Below are positions 30,376 to 40,324 of a stretch of 64,000 nt of DNA, piece by piece (the stretch's first letter is position 1; every line of letters begins with the position of its first letter). The notes under the pieces were generated by a model. It was not told the origin of the DNA and searched no databases. It worked only from the letters and a program-made list of their open reading frames with translations. The stretch comes from Denitratimonas yunnanensis (SeqCode) (GTDB lineage: Bacteria > Pseudomonadota > Gammaproteobacteria > Xanthomonadales > Xanthomonadaceae). The DNA lies in assembly GCA_026410415.1 (NCBI GenBank), contig JAPMLR010000005.1, positions 62,001 to 126,000 of the forward strand, given 5' to 3'. The translations under genes were made by a program, and so were the position numbers.

Positions 30376-31368
30376 ATGACACGTCTCTTGCTGTTGTTGC
30401 TGGTAGTCGTGCCAGCGTTGGCTTCCGGGGCACAGGCCGCCGTTTTCTCGCTATCGCACGATGAGGCGGCGCAGAGGTTGCGGGTATATGACGACAGCGG
30501 CATTGGCTCGGCGGCCTCCCTGCCGAGCGTTGGCCTCGGGGTGCAGGTGGGCAGCGTGACCGCCGATGCAACGGGTAACCGGGTTTTCTTCGTGACCAAC
30601 AAGGGCGACGAACAGACGCTGCATGCCATCAGCTACGGTTTGGTGTCGGGCGTGGAGAGTGCCGCCCTGCCCGATGGCTTGCGCGTCACCCATCTGGAAT
30701 GGGATGGCAGCGGCACGCAGCGACTCGTTGGGGTGGGGCTGCGCATTGCTGACGAGGCAGCCACGCTGATCCGGTTCCAGGGAGGAGAGCTTGTCGATCT
30801 GGGCATGCCGCAGTTCGATTGCTGCACGTTTCGCGCCGGCGTCTCGGCTTATCGCGCCAGCGATGACAGTCTGTTTCTCGTGGGCCGAGTCGATGGTGAA
30901 AATCGGGACCGGATTTTCCGTTTCGGGTTGGGTGCCGTTCCCACCGTTGCCTCGGTGCTCCTGGATGCCGATCTGGCGGTTCTGGAGCTGGCCGTGGCCG
31001 GCAGTGGTCAGGTGTTCGGCCTGGCGTATTCGGCCAGCATCGACCGAACCCGTCTGGTGGCGTTCGATGCACTCCTGAACGTGGAAATACGCGGTACGGG
31101 CGTGGAGGGATGCTGCTTCGTGCTGGCCGGCAGCAGTGCCATTGATCCGGTTGCAGGTGATTGGGTGGTGGCAGGGACGGGAGCCAGCGGCGTCTCCAGT
31201 CTCTGGCGTTTTGCGTTGGCGAGCGGCGCTGTGATCGATGGCATCACCACGATCTCGGCAGTCGGTCTGTTCCACGATGCAACCACGGTGACGCCAGGCA
31301 GCGAGTTGTTCGGTGATGGCTTCGAGAGTGGCTTGCCGCTGCCAAGAGCGCTGCAGCAGAGCCATTGA
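30376..31368 (+). CDS. Secreted beta-propeller-like protein with C-terminal FxDGFES motif
   Basis: A 330-residue exported protein, ten bases downstream of the S74-domain gene, so co-transcribed. Signal peptide MTRLLLLLLVVVPALASGAQ. The body repeats short beta-strand units such as VFSLSHDEAAQRLRVYDDSG, as in WD/YVTN-type propellers, with two CC pairs (FDCCTF, EGCCFV). The end reads SELFGDGFESG followed by 13 residues, matching the end of the protein at 25689. No enzymatic motif is visible. Confidence 0.78.
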   Translation: MTRLLLLLLVVVPALASGAQAAVFSLSHDEAAQRLRVYDDSGIGSAASLPSVGLGVQVGSVTADATGNRVFFVTNKGDEQTLHAISYGLVSGVESAALPDGLRVTHLEWDGSGTQRLVGVGLRIADEAATLIRFQGGELVDLGMPQFDCCTFRAGVSAYRASDDSLFLVGRVDGENRDRIFRFGLGAVPTVASVLLDADLAVLELAVAGSGQVFGLAYSASIDRTRLVAFDALLNVEIRGTGVEGCCFVLAGSSAIDPVAGDWVVAGTGASGVSSLWRFALASGAVIDGITTISAVGLFHDATTVTPGSELFGDGFESGLPLPRALQQSH

Positions 31369-31394
31369 AGTGATGTTCTCGAGTGCGGTTTCTC

Positions 31395-31420
31395 ACCACC
31401 CGCGAACATGCGCGGGCGGT
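31395..31420. terminator. Hairpin between convergent secreted-protein and cca genes
   Basis: ACCACCCGCG-AACATG-CGCGGGCGGT: ten-base arms with one mismatch and a six-base loop, in the 136-base gap between two stop codons. Confidence 0.5.
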
Positions 31421-31504
31421 GTTCGTCGGTTCAATCTCAGCCCGCCATTCTGAAGCGGGCGTGGAACGCCACGGTGATGCGGATGCCATTCTGTTTCGGC
31501 AGGA

Positions 31505-32773
31505 TCAACGCTCGCGGGTGATGTCATGCTGCCAAGTCGTGGTCGAACCGGGGCCTGCTTTGATCAGCGAGATCGCTGAAACTCGCGCTTGGCGAATCTT
31601 TTCACCGATCTTCTCGCCGGACAGTCCGGCAAGGTCGAGATCGCGCGGTTTGATCGCCAGTGCAGCTGCATGCAGGGCCGCGAGATGATGGCGCTGTGGG
31701 TAAGGTGCTTCGGCGTGGCTGAGGCGACCACGCTTGTCTGCTTCACACACCATGCCGAGACGGACGATGCGTTCGGGTTTGCGGAAACCGTCGCAGCGCG
31801 CGATGAGATCGTGCACGGTGACGGGTTTGAGTTCGGCGATACGATGCACGTTGAGGTGTTCGCGACAGCCGATCGCGGCCTGTGCGGCGAATTCGGCAGG
31901 CACCCGCAGGCGCTCGCACAGGGCGCGCAGCGGCGCGAGCCCGGTGTGTTCATGCTGTCGGTGCGCGGGCAATTCCCGTGCCGGCGTGAGCGCCTTGCCG
32001 AGATCGTGGGTGAGCACGCAGAAGCCGACCAGAGCATCGCCGGGGGCGAGATGTGCGGCGATGTCCAGTGACAGTTCGACATGGATGCCGGTGTCGATTT
32101 CCGGGTGGAATTCGGCGCGTTGCGGGACGCCGTACAGCGCATCCACTTCTCCCAGCACACGCGCCAGCGCACCACAGCCGCGCAGCGTTCGAAGGAATGC
32201 GGACGGGGTCGGCTCGGTGAGTGCGCGCGACAACTCCTGGAACACGCGCTCGGAGACCAGGTGATCGACCTCGCCCTCAGCCACCATGCGCCGCATCAGT
32301 GCCATGGTTTCCGGCGCGATCGTGAAGCCGAGCGTGCTCCAGCGTGCCATGAAGCGCGCCGCGCGCAGGATCCGCACCGGGTCTTCGACGAACGCCTCCG
32401 AGACATGGCGCAAGCGACGTGCCCGCAGATCGGCAAGGCCGTTGAACGGGTCGACGAGCGTGCCATCGTCGTCTTGCGCAATGGCGTTGATGGTGAAGTC
32501 GCGCCGCGCCAGATCCTGTTCCAGCGTGATATCGGGCGTGGACAGCACGGTGAAGCCGCGATAGCCGCGTCCTGCCTTGCGCTCGCAGCGCGCCAGCGCG
32601 TGTTCCTCGTGGGTTTGCGGATGCAGGAATACCGGGAAATCGCGCCCCACCGGGCGAAATCCCCGTGCCGTCATCTGTTCGGGGGTGGCGCCGACCACGA
32701 CGAAGTCGCGATCGCCGCAGGGTCGGCCGAGCAGAGCATCGCGTACTGCGCCACCGACCAGATACGTTTTCAT
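31505..32773 (-). CDS. cca: Multifunctional CCA-adding tRNA nucleotidyltransferase
   Basis: A 422-residue class II nucleotidyltransferase that builds and repairs the 3' CCA of tRNA. N-terminal [13 protein letters not shown] and GDRDFVVVG (metal-binding GxRD), the [10 protein letters not shown] segment, [12 protein letters not shown], and a C-terminal HD domain (LTHDLGKAL) that gives the phosphohydrolase activities of the E. coli-type enzyme. Its ATG overlaps the stop of the NDUFA9-like gene as ATGA. Confidence 0.96.
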   Translation of the reverse strand: MKTYLVGGAVRDALLGRPCGDRDFVVVGATPEQMTARGFRPVGRDFPVFLHPQTHEEHALARCERKAGRGYRGFTVLSTPDITLEQDLARRDFTINAIAQDDDGTLVDPFNGLADLRARRLRHVSEAFVEDPVRILRAARFMARWSTLGFTIAPETMALMRRMVAEGEVDHLVSERVFQELSRALTEPTPSAFLRTLRGCGALARVLGEVDALYGVPQRAEFHPEIDTGIHVELSLDIAAHLAPGDALVGFCVLTHDLGKALTPARELPAHRQHEHTGLAPLRALCERLRVPAEFAAQAAIGCREHLNVHRIAELKPVTVHDLIARCDGFRKPERIVRLGMVCEADKRGRLSHAEAPYPQRHHLAALHAAALAIKPRDLDLAGLSGEKIGEKIRQARVSAISLIKAGPGSTTTWQHDITRER

Positions 32774-33786
32774 CCAGAGCGTGCCCGGCGGTAGGCGTCG
32801 AGACGGTGCTGGCGTACCTGCAGGCCGAGCTGTGCCGGCACGATGGCGTCCAGCGGGGTTGCTTCGATGCCGAGGCGGTGCAGGCCGTCGATGCCGCCGA
32901 CCGAGTCGGTCTTGAGCGAGAGGTAGTTGTCGGTCGAGAACGGCTTGCCGGGGACGTGATCGAAGATCGCCGCCTGCACGCGTGCGAGTGCATCGGGCAA
33001 CGGCACGATGGCGCGGTGCAGGCCGAGATGGCGTGCGGTGTAGCGCACGATCCCGGCCAGCGTCATTGCTTGCCGGCCATAGAGTTCGTAGGTCTGGCCG
33101 AAGGTGGTCGGATCGTCCAGCGATCGGGCGAATGCTTCCGCCACGTCACCCACGTAGACCGGGGCGAACTTGGCGTCGGCACGGGCCAGCGGCAGCACCG
33201 GCGTCAGCTTCAGCAGCGAGGCGAAGCGTTCGAACAGGCCGTCTCCGGGGCCGAAGATCACCGAGGGCTGGAAGATTGTCCAGTCCAGGCCGGACGCCCG
33301 CACACGGGCCTCTGCCTCGCCGCGCGTGCGCAGATAGTGGCTCGTACCTCGCCCGGCATTGAGTGCGCTCATCTGCAGCAGCCGACGCGTGCCGGTCGCC
33401 TGGCAGGCAGCGATGATTTTTTCGGTCAGTTCCACGTGGGCGCGTCGGAAACCTGCACCGTCACGACCGGGTTCGTTGAGTATTCCGACCAGATTGATCA
33501 CCGCATGCGCACCTTCGAGGACACGGCGAAGGTCGTCTGGCGAGTACGGGTCGATATCCGTCACCCGGACATCAGGAATGACGAACAGGTCGCGCTGGCG
33601 ATTGCGGTTGCGGCTGGGAACGACGATGCGGCGGTTGCCACGCGCGATACGGGCGATCAGGCGCTGGCCAACGAAGCCGGTGCCACCGAAAACCACGATG
33701 CGAGGCGGCATGGCCGGCCCCGGGGTTTCCTGTCTCGCCAGGGAGGTGTCGTGGCCTGGGTCGGTATCGGGAGGGAGGGATGTCAT
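32770..33786 (-). CDS. Complex I NDUFA9-like NAD(P)-binding protein (atypical SDR)
   Basis: A 338-residue extended SDR. Rossmann motif [12 protein letters not shown] with upstream 25 residues, then [11 protein letters not shown] and [14 protein letters not shown]. Homologues are related to NDUFA9 of mitochondrial complex I and to NmrA-like sensors; the bacterial function is not settled. The start ATG overlaps the slt stop as ATGA and the stop overlaps cca, so it is translated with them. GGAG precedes the ATG. Confidence 0.9.
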   Translation of the reverse strand: MTSLPPDTDPGHDTSLARQETPGPAMPPRIVVFGGTGFVGQRLIARIARGNRRIVVPSRNRNRQRDLFVIPDVRVTDIDPYSPDDLRRVLEGAHAVINLVGILNEPGRDGAGFRRAHVELTEKIIAACQATGTRRLLQMSALNAGRGTSHYLRTRGEAEARVRASGLDWTIFQPSVIFGPGDGLFERFASLLKLTPVLPLARADAKFAPVYVGDVAEAFARSLDDPTTFGQTYELYGRQAMTLAGIVRYTARHLGLHRAIVPLPDALARVQAAIFDHVPGKPFSTDNYLSLKTDSVGGIDGLHRLGIEATPLDAIVPAQLGLQVRQHRLDAYRRARSG

Positions 33787-35771
33787 GGGGTCTTCTCCGG
33801 AGCAGCGGCAGGGCAGGCGAAGTCGCGGCGGGCAGCAACGGGCGTTCGATGCCCTTGCGCCCGCGCGCTGATCGGCACCGCCTTGCCGTCCAGTCGCCAA
33901 TCGTAGATCGCCGCGAAGGCGAGGATGCGGGCGACGTACTCGCGGGTTTCGCGGTACGGAATCGTTTCGATCCACAGGTCGATGTCCTGCGGCGGGCGTT
34001 GCGCCAGCCAGCGTGCGACCGGGGTCGGGCCGGCGTTGTAGGCGGCCGTGGCGAGAAAGGGCTGGCCGCCGTGTTTTTCCAGCATCGAAGCCAGATGCGC
34101 GATGCCGAGCGCGAGGTTTTCGCGCGGGTCATACAGGCCCGAATCGCCCGGATATCGCAGGCCACGCTTCCTGGCTTCCATTCGTGCGGTGGCGGGAAGC
34201 AGCTGCATCAAACCACGGGCGTCGGCGTGTGAACGGGCATCCGGCGCCCAGGCGCTTTCGGCGCGGATCAGCGCGGCGATCCAGGCCGGGTCGAGGCCAT
34301 GTCGCCTTGCCTCGCGCAGGATCTGGCGCTGGTGCGGCAGGGGGAATCGCAAGGTGTAGTGGCGCAGGTCGTCGCCGGCATTGAGCGTGGAGGCTGCACG
34401 CTCATGCCAGCCTGCGGCATCGATGAGGGCGACGGCCGCGCGGCGTTCGTCGTCCGGCAGGGTAGCGCGCAGTGCTTCCCATTCGCGCCGCGCCCAGGAA
34501 ACGCGCCCGATCGCATGCAATTCCATCGCGCGCACGAAGCCGGGGTTGGCCTGAACGCGACGCGTTGCGGCGACATCATTGGCCTCCAGCGGGCACAGTG
34601 CGTAGGGAGCGCCGAGGCGATCGGCGGCGAGAAAGCCGAAGTAGGTCGGTTCGGTGGCGAGTTCGGCGAAGGCAAGGCGGGCCGCCGCATCACCGCCGCG
34701 TTCGCGCAGGCGTGCGTGGAAGTAGCGCCAGCGTGGTTCGGCGCGCTGATCGGCGGGCATCCGTTCGATGGCGGCGATCGCAGCGGTGTCATCGCCTCGT
34801 GCCAGCGCTTCGCGCACCTGCCATTCGTGCAGCCGTGCATCCCAGGCCTCGGCGGGTACGTTGGCGAAGCGGCGCGTGCTGTCAGGCAAGTAGGAGGCGG
34901 CACTCCACAGCGCGATGTGATTCAGCATTTCGCCACGCTGCGTGGCTTCGAAGCCGAGGCGACCCTGCAGCGAGCCCAGCAGTGCCTCGGCCGCACCCGG
35001 ATCGCGTTGTGCCATCCGCACGATGCCGAGTGCGCCGATGCGACGGCTGCGCGCATCGGCGGGCCAACTGGCAGTCGGTGCCTGGGTTGGTGCTTCCAGA
35101 TACGCGGCGTAGCTTTGCGCGAGAGCGGCTTCGGCTGCCGGCAGGGCGCGGGCAAGCCAACGCATCAGGCCCAGGTTGGTTTCGACCGCAGCCAGCTCGA
35201 TGCGCTCCCAATGGCGGATCGGGGTGAGTTGGCCAGATCGACGCAGGGTGTCGAACACGGCATCGCATTGCGACGGTTGCGATGTGCCGCTCAGCCAGAG
35301 TTGCAGTGCGCTGTCCAGCCATGCTGCATCGGGGGCGGGAAGGCGTCGCGACAGCAGATCGCCGCAGCGCAATGCAACGTCGCTGCTTCCTTTGTAGAGC
35401 TGGCGGAAGCCCGGCCAGTCCTCTCGCCTGGCCAGTGCGCGCAGTGCCTCGTTGCGCAGTGTTGCCGCAATGGGAATATCGGCATGCCGCTCGACGAAGG
35501 CGACGATGCTCGACGCATCGACATGATCGAGTTGCCGGCGCAGCGCGGCGTAATCCAGATAGGCGGCCAGCGGGTGATCGGCATACGGGTGTGCGGTTGA
35601 GGCAAATTCGGCCAATGGCCGTTTTTCCGCTGCATCGAGTGCCCGCGTGAAGCCGACGCGACGCGTGTCGGTGTCGGCCGCGAAGCTCGGCGTGAGCAGG
35701 CCGAGCGCGATGGCTGCCAGTATGAACAGCCGGACGGTATTGCGGAGCGGGTGCGGGTGGCGAAGCTGCAT
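33783..35771 (-). CDS. slt: Soluble lytic murein transglycosylase
   Basis: A 662-residue periplasmic enzyme cleaving MurNAc-GlcNAc bonds with 1,6-anhydro product. Signal peptide near 10-33 (LFILAAIALGLLTPSFA-AD), a long superhelical U/L region, and a C-terminal SLT domain with catalytic Glu in RAESAWAPDARS, ARGLMQLLPATA, NLALGIAHLA and AAYNAGPTPVARWL. Length is close to Slt70 (645). ATG 35771 places the signal peptide at the N-terminus. Confidence 0.93.
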   Translation of the reverse strand: MQLRHPHPLRNTVRLFILAAIALGLLTPSFAADTDTRRVGFTRALDAAEKRPLAEFASTAHPYADHPLAAYLDYAALRRQLDHVDASSIVAFVERHADIPIAATLRNEALRALARREDWPGFRQLYKGSSDVALRCGDLLSRRLPAPDAAWLDSALQLWLSGTSQPSQCDAVFDTLRRSGQLTPIRHWERIELAAVETNLGLMRWLARALPAAEAALAQSYAAYLEAPTQAPTASWPADARSRRIGALGIVRMAQRDPGAAEALLGSLQGRLGFEATQRGEMLNHIALWSAASYLPDSTRRFANVPAEAWDARLHEWQVREALARGDDTAAIAAIERMPADQRAEPRWRYFHARLRERGGDAAARLAFAELATEPTYFGFLAADRLGAPYALCPLEANDVAATRRVQANPGFVRAMELHAIGRVSWARREWEALRATLPDDERRAAVALIDAAGWHERAASTLNAGDDLRHYTLRFPLPHQRQILREARRHGLDPAWIAALIRAESAWAPDARSHADARGLMQLLPATARMEARKRGLRYPGDSGLYDPRENLALGIAHLASMLEKHGGQPFLATAAYNAGPTPVARWLAQRPPQDIDLWIETIPYRETREYVARILAFAAIYDWRLDGKAVPISARAQGHRTPVAARRDFACPAAAPEKTP

Positions 35772-35814
35772 CGGCACAGTGTATCCCGCACCCGTGGCGT
35801 ACCACGGGCGCGGT

Positions 35815-36624
35815 TCAACGCCTCGTGTCTGCATCACCGGGCAGCGCGATCTGCGCGGCCACCGCGAGATGATCCGAGGACAGGTCGGGCAGGGTCCAGC
35901 GCCGTTCCACATCCACGCCGTCGGACACGAGAATGTGGTCGATGGCACGGCGTGGCTGCCAACTCGGGAACGAGAGGATGCGCTGTTCCGGGGGGCGCAG
36001 TGGCGTTCGGCGATACAGCGCATCCATTTCGCAGGAGTCCGATTCGCAGTTGAAGTCGCCCATCAGCACCTTGTGTCCGGGGCCGCTCAGGAGCTCGCCG
36101 AGAAAGGCCAGTTGGGCGTTTCGCGCCTTGGGCGAAAGCGAGAGGTGGGCGATGGCAACGGTCAGCGAGTCGTTGCCATCGCCGTAGCGTGCCAGCAGGG
36201 CGCCGCGCCCGGGAATTCGGCTGGGCAGTACGTAATCGACGACTTCGTCCGGCTCCAGCCGGCACAGCAGCCCGTTGGCGCTGGCGGCGATACCGGCCAG
36301 GCGGCGGTTGGGCTGGTGGCTCCAGTAGGGGAAGCCGGCGCGTTCGGCCAGATAGTGAGTCTGGTTGACGAAGCCCGAGCGCAGCGAGCCTGCGTCCGCC
36401 TCCTGAAGCCCGACGATGTCGAAGTCCGATACTTTTTCTGCCAGTGCATCCAGATTGCCACGCTTGCGTCCGCTCGGCAGGACATGGTTCCACGAGCCGG
36501 TCACGTAATCGCGATAGCGGCCGGTGGCGTGGCCGGCCTGGATGTTGGCGCTCAGAAGGCTCAGTCGCCGGGTCGCATCGGACGCGGCGCTCCTGTTGAC
36601 CAAGTGTGGATCAGACTTTCGCAT
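35815..36624 (-). CDS. Endonuclease/exonuclease/phosphatase (EEP) family protein
   Basis: A 269-residue Mg-dependent phosphoesterase fold. Seen: SLLSANIQAG (Asn of the first strand), IVGLQEADAGS (metal-binding Glu), VLMGDFNCESDS (GDFN), AIDHILVSDG and LSSDHLAVAA (catalytic Asp-His). No signal peptide is evident. Related short proteins act on DNA, inositol phosphates or lipids; the substrate here cannot be told. It lies between dsbA and slt. Confidence 0.9.
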   Translation of the reverse strand: MRKSDPHLVNRSAASDATRRLSLLSANIQAGHATGRYRDYVTGSWNHVLPSGRKRGNLDALAEKVSDFDIVGLQEADAGSLRSGFVNQTHYLAERAGFPYWSHQPNRRLAGIAASANGLLCRLEPDEVVDYVLPSRIPGRGALLARYGDGNDSLTVAIAHLSLSPKARNAQLAFLGELLSGPGHKVLMGDFNCESDSCEMDALYRRTPLRPPEQRILSFPSWQPRRAIDHILVSDGVDVERRWTLPDLSSDHLAVAAQIALPGDADTRR

Positions 36625-36666
36625 GAGAGGCAGGTGGGGCCGCTCCGGCGCCAGGGCAAGCGGGGG

Positions 36667-37317
36667 TCATTCGGCCTTGGTGGCGGGGGGCGTGCGTTCG
36701 CGCTCGACCAGCGCGTCGACGATTTCCAGCATGCGCTCGAAGCCGCCGTGACGCGGGGCCATGACCTTGTACTTGCCGGCCACGATCATCGTGGGAGTGG
36801 CATCGATGCCCCATCCCATCGCGCGCTCACGCGCCTTGGCGAGCTTGGCGTTCACCGGAAAGCTGTCGAGCGTGGCCAGGAACTGCTCCTTGTCGACCCC
36901 GTGCTCAGCGTAGAAATCGGCGATGTCCTCGATCTTGTTGACCGGGCGACGCTCGGTGTGGAGCGCTTCGAACAGCGCGTCGTGGGTGAGGTCGAGCACG
37001 CCCATGGTTTCGGCCGTATAGAACACCCGGCCATAGACCTCCCAGATGCCACCGAACACGGCAGGCACGTACTCCACCCGCACATCATCGGGCTGCTTTT
37101 TCTTCCACGCCGAGATCACTGGCGCGAAGGTGGCGCAGTGCACGCAGGAATAGCCGAACACTTCGACCACTTCGATGCGATCGCCGCTCAAGGTCGGCAC
37201 CGCCGGGTCGATCAGGGTGTAGTCCTGACCTTCGACCGGCGCCGCAGGCTGCGCGTGGACTGTGCCGGCACAGGCGACGAAGGCGAGGAGAAAAAGGGAT
37301 ACGAGGCGGTGGAACAT
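36667..37317 (-). CDS. dsbA: Thiol:disulfide interchange protein DsbA
   Basis: A 216-residue periplasmic oxidase that introduces disulfides into exported proteins. Signal peptide FHRLVSLFLLAFVACAGTVHA, thioredoxin fold with active site CVHC at 58-61 (E. coli CPHC) and the cis-Pro loop in TPTMIV. ATG 37317 follows GGAG. The many Cys-containing secreted proteins in this window are likely clients. Confidence 0.94.
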   Translation of the reverse strand: MFHRLVSLFLLAFVACAGTVHAQPAAPVEGQDYTLIDPAVPTLSGDRIEVVEVFGYSCVHCATFAPVISAWKKKQPDDVRVEYVPAVFGGIWEVYGRVFYTAETMGVLDLTHDALFEALHTERRPVNKIEDIADFYAEHGVDKEQFLATLDSFPVNAKLAKARERAMGWGIDATPTMIVAGKYKVMAPRHGGFERMLEIVDALVERERTPPATKAE

Positions 37318-37381
37318 CGGGATGTCTCCGTGGACAGGGGTGGAGCGAAGCCGGAAGTAGACCACGTCCGGCGGGCAAGGT

Positions 37382-39115
37382 TCAGTGCGATGCAGTACGC
37401 GATGCGGATTCGGGCACGAAATCGTTGGGCCAGTTGCGGTAAACCGGCGTGGACATGACCATCTCGACCATGCTGAAAGCCAGTTCGCGCTCGGCGATCA
37501 CTGCGCCATCGGCACCATGCTGGATCAGGTGTTTGACTTCAGCGTCGGAGTGGGCACGGGCGAAGATCGTCAGTGCGGGATTGGCGGCGCGCAGGCGTGC
37601 TGCCACCTCGCCGGCTTCCAGCGCCTGCGGGATCGCGATGATTGCGATCTGCGCGCTTTCCGGTTGTGCCTCGGCCAGCACGCGCTCGGCTGCGGCGTTG
37701 CCTCGGATGGCCGGGAGCCCGGCCTGGTGCGCTTTCTGCACCCGCTCCACGCTGGTATCCACCACCACCACCGCCACCTTGCGCTCTTGCAGCAGCGCCG
37801 CCAGTTGCGAGCCGACCCGGCCATAACCCACGATGATCGCGTGGCAGCCCGGCTCGAGTGTGGGGCCGGGCGGCAACTCCGGTGTCGGAACGGGCACGGC
37901 ATTGCGCTCGGCCTCGGCCGTCTGGCGTGCCTCCCAGCGATCCAGTCCGGCGAAGATCAGCGGGTTGGCGATGATCGAGATCAATGCGCCGGCCAGCACC
38001 AGGTCACGGCCTTCCTGCGGAAGAATCTGGAGCGCGATGCCCAGTCCGGCGAGAATGAAGGCGAACTCGCCGATCTGCGCGAGGCTGCACGAGATCGTCA
38101 ATGCCGTCCGGTTCGGATGGCCGAAGGCACGGACGATCAGGTAGGCGGCCACCGACTTTCCGAAGATGATGATGAAAGTAGTCGCCAGCACGTGCAGTGG
38201 ATGCTCGAGCACGATGCCGGGATCGAAGAGCATGCCCACGGAGACGAAGAACAGCACCGCGAAGGCATCACGCAGCGGCAAGGAATCGTTCGCCGCCTTG
38301 TGGCTGAGTTCGGAACCGTTGAGCACCATGCCCGCGAAAAAAGCGCCCAGTGCGAACGATACGCCGAACAGCGTGGCCGAGCCGAACGCCACGCCCAATG
38401 CGATGGCCAGCACCGACAGGGTGAACAGTTCGCGTGAGCCGGTGCCGGCGGTGCGCTCCAGCATCCACGGGATAACCCGGCGGCCGACCACCAGCATGAT
38501 GGCCACGAACGCGCCCACCTGGAGCAACGTGACTCCAAGCGTGGTGAATAGCCCGCCGAGGGAAATGTCGGCAGCCCCGGCTTCGTCCTTGAAGATGGCG
38601 GCGACCACGGGCAGCAGTACCAGTGCCAGGACGCAGGCCAGATCCTCGACGATCAGCCAACCCACCGCGATGCGTCCGCGCTGGGTATCGAGCAGGCGAC
38701 GTTCCTCCATCGCGCGCAGCAGCACGACCGTACTGGCGGTAGCCAGGCAAAAGCCGAACATCAATCCTTCTATCGTCGACCAGCCAAGAAGCCAGGCCAA
38801 TCCCCATCCCAGCACCGTGGCCGCGCCGATTTGCACGACCGCGCCCGGGATGGCGATCCATTTCACCTCCATCAGGTCGTCGAGCGAGAAGTGCAGGCCG
38901 ACACCGAACATCAGCAGCATCACGCCGATTTCGGACAGTTGGACGGCCATGTCGGCATCGCCGACGAATCCGGGCGTGTGAGGGCCGACGATGATGCCCG
39001 CGAGCAGATAACCGACCAGTGGCGACAACTTGAGCTTGTTCGCCAGAAATCCGAGCACGAACGCCAGACCCAAGCCAATGGCGACGATGTCGATCAGGTC
39101 GGTGTGGTGCTCCAT
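37382..39115 (-). CDS. CPA2-family cation:proton antiporter with TrkA-N domain (YbaL/KefB-like)
   Basis: A 577-residue inner-membrane transporter. Twelve or so hydrophobic segments (LVGYLLAGIIVGPHTPGF; FLANKLKLSPL) form the Na/H exchanger fold; residues about 415-530 are a cytoplasmic Rossmann TrkA-N domain (HAIIVGYGRVGSQLA). YbaL-type proteins export K+ or exchange it for H+. AAGG precedes ATG 39115. It lies 74 bases downstream of the Mrp operon, on the same strand, and may be read with it. Confidence 0.93.
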   Translation of the reverse strand: MEHHTDLIDIVAIGLGLAFVLGFLANKLKLSPLVGYLLAGIIVGPHTPGFVGDADMAVQLSEIGVMLLMFGVGLHFSLDDLMEVKWIAIPGAVVQIGAATVLGWGLAWLLGWSTIEGLMFGFCLATASTVVLLRAMEERRLLDTQRGRIAVGWLIVEDLACVLALVLLPVVAAIFKDEAGAADISLGGLFTTLGVTLLQVGAFVAIMLVVGRRVIPWMLERTAGTGSRELFTLSVLAIALGVAFGSATLFGVSFALGAFFAGMVLNGSELSHKAANDSLPLRDAFAVLFFVSVGMLFDPGIVLEHPLHVLATTFIIIFGKSVAAYLIVRAFGHPNRTALTISCSLAQIGEFAFILAGLGIALQILPQEGRDLVLAGALISIIANPLIFAGLDRWEARQTAEAERNAVPVPTPELPPGPTLEPGCHAIIVGYGRVGSQLAALLQERKVAVVVVDTSVERVQKAHQAGLPAIRGNAAAERVLAEAQPESAQIAIIAIPQALEAGEVAARLRAANPALTIFARAHSDAEVKHLIQHGADGAVIAERELAFSMVEMVMSTPVYRNWPNDFVPESASRTASH

Positions 39116-39189
39116 CCGCAAGCCTTGGCACGGGTCAACCGCCCAAGTATTGGGGCGAAGCGGTGTGATGCCAAGTGTTTTCCAGCGCG

Positions 39190-39561
39190 CTAGATCGGCT
39201 CGGACTTCTGGGTGCTGTCGTCTTCGCTGGGATCGGGGGTCTCGTCGGCAGGGCACTGCGGACGCTTCTTGAGGCGCAGCGAGAGCGCCGCCTTGGCCAT
39301 CATGTGTGCACTGATCGGTGCGGTGATGAACAGGAACACGCTGATGAGCAACTCGCGCGGGTGGAAGCTGTTGCCGACCATGGCGTGGTAGAAGATCGAG
39401 ACGATCAGCACGCAGCCCACGCCCATCGTCGTGGACTTGGTCGGGCCATGCAGCCGGCGAAAGAACTCCGACAGCTTCACCAGGCCAAGCGATCCGACCA
39501 GGGTGAAGAAACTTGCGACCAGCAGCAGCGCCGCCAGCAGGGCTTCGATGACCGGATTCAT
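39190..39561 (-). CDS. phaG: Mrp-type cation:proton antiporter subunit G
   Basis: A 123-residue membrane protein with three helices and the subunit-G pattern GSLGLVKLSEFFRRLHGPTKSTTMGV, then a charged cytoplasmic tail. Part of the multisubunit Na+(K+)/H+ antiporter. ATG overlaps the phaF stop as ATGA. Confidence 0.93.
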   Translation of the reverse strand: MNPVIEALLAALLLVASFFTLVGSLGLVKLSEFFRRLHGPTKSTTMGVGCVLIVSIFYHAMVGNSFHPRELLISVFLFITAPISAHMMAKAALSLRLKKRPQCPADETPDPSEDDSTQKSEPI

Positions 39562-39827
39562 TCGACGATGTCCCGGCGCAACACGTACTTGCTCAGCACC
39601 ACGGTGCCGACGAAGCCAAGCATCGCGATCACCAGCGCAGCCTCGAAATAGATTTCCGACTTGAGGTACATGCCGTCCAGGATAAGCAGCGCGATGGCGT
39701 TGATGTTGAGCGTGTCAAGCGCCAGGATGCGGTCCGGCACGCCGGGACCCCGCACCAGTCGCCACAACGAGAGCAGCATGGCGATGCCGACCACGTGCAG
39801 GGAAATGAGGATGGCGATGTCGATCAC
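39558..39827 (-). CDS. phaF: Mrp-type cation:proton antiporter subunit F
   Basis: An 89-residue membrane protein with three helices and the subunit-F signature RGPGVPDRILALDTLN. GTG 39827 is the start: AGGAG lies eight bases upstream and the codon overlaps the phaE stop as GTGA. Confidence 0.92.
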   Translation of the reverse strand: MIDIAILISLHVVGIAMLLSLWRLVRGPGVPDRILALDTLNINAIALLILDGMYLKSEIYFEAALVIAMLGFVGTVVLSKYVLRRDIVE

Positions 39828-40321
39828 GGGAAGATCTCCTTGAGCGGCGCCTCGTAGCGGGACTTGATCTCGTCGATCAGGGCCTCCGGATCCTGCAGGT
39901 CGAGCGCGTGGATCAGCAGGTAGCGGCGGTCGTCGGAAAGTTCGGCCGATACCGTGCCGGGAGTCAGGGTGATGAGGCTGGCCAGTGCGGTGATGCCGTG
40001 GATGTTGGTCAGATCCAGCGGCACCCAGACCCAGCCGGGCTTGATCGCCGACTCCGGCCCCAGCACCAGCCGCGCCACGTGGATGTTGGAGCGCACGATG
40101 TCGTACAACACGATGGCGATCAGGCGTGGCAACGGCCGCACCGTGGCGACATAGGCGAACTCGCGCTCCAGACGTCTGGCCGCCTGCGGAATCAGCAGGG
40201 CCAGCACCAGGGCCAGCGTGAAATAGGCCGCATTGATGTGATCCGGCAGCAGCAGGCCGAAGACGAAGACCGTCACGCTCAATGGAATGGAAGGAACAAG
40301 GATGCGCAGGCGCTTCTTCAT
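39824..40321 (-). CDS. phaE: Mrp-type cation:proton antiporter subunit E
   Basis: A 165-residue protein with two or three N-terminal helices and the subunit-E core LITLTPGTVSAELSDDRRYL then LIHALDLQD. Its start lies three bases after the phaD stop. Confidence 0.93.
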   Translation of the reverse strand: MKKRLRILVPSIPLSVTVFVFGLLLPDHINAAYFTLALVLALLIPQAARRLEREFAYVATVRPLPRLIAIVLYDIVRSNIHVARLVLGPESAIKPGWVWVPLDLTNIHGITALASLITLTPGTVSAELSDDRRYLLIHALDLQDPEALIDEIKSRYEAPLKEIFP

Positions 40322-40324
40322 GGC

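Noticed and set aside
33787..33975. Longer N-terminus for the NDUFA9-like gene
   Set aside because: It would overlap slt by nearly 200 bases; ATG 33786 overlaps the slt stop as ATGA and has GGAG upstream.
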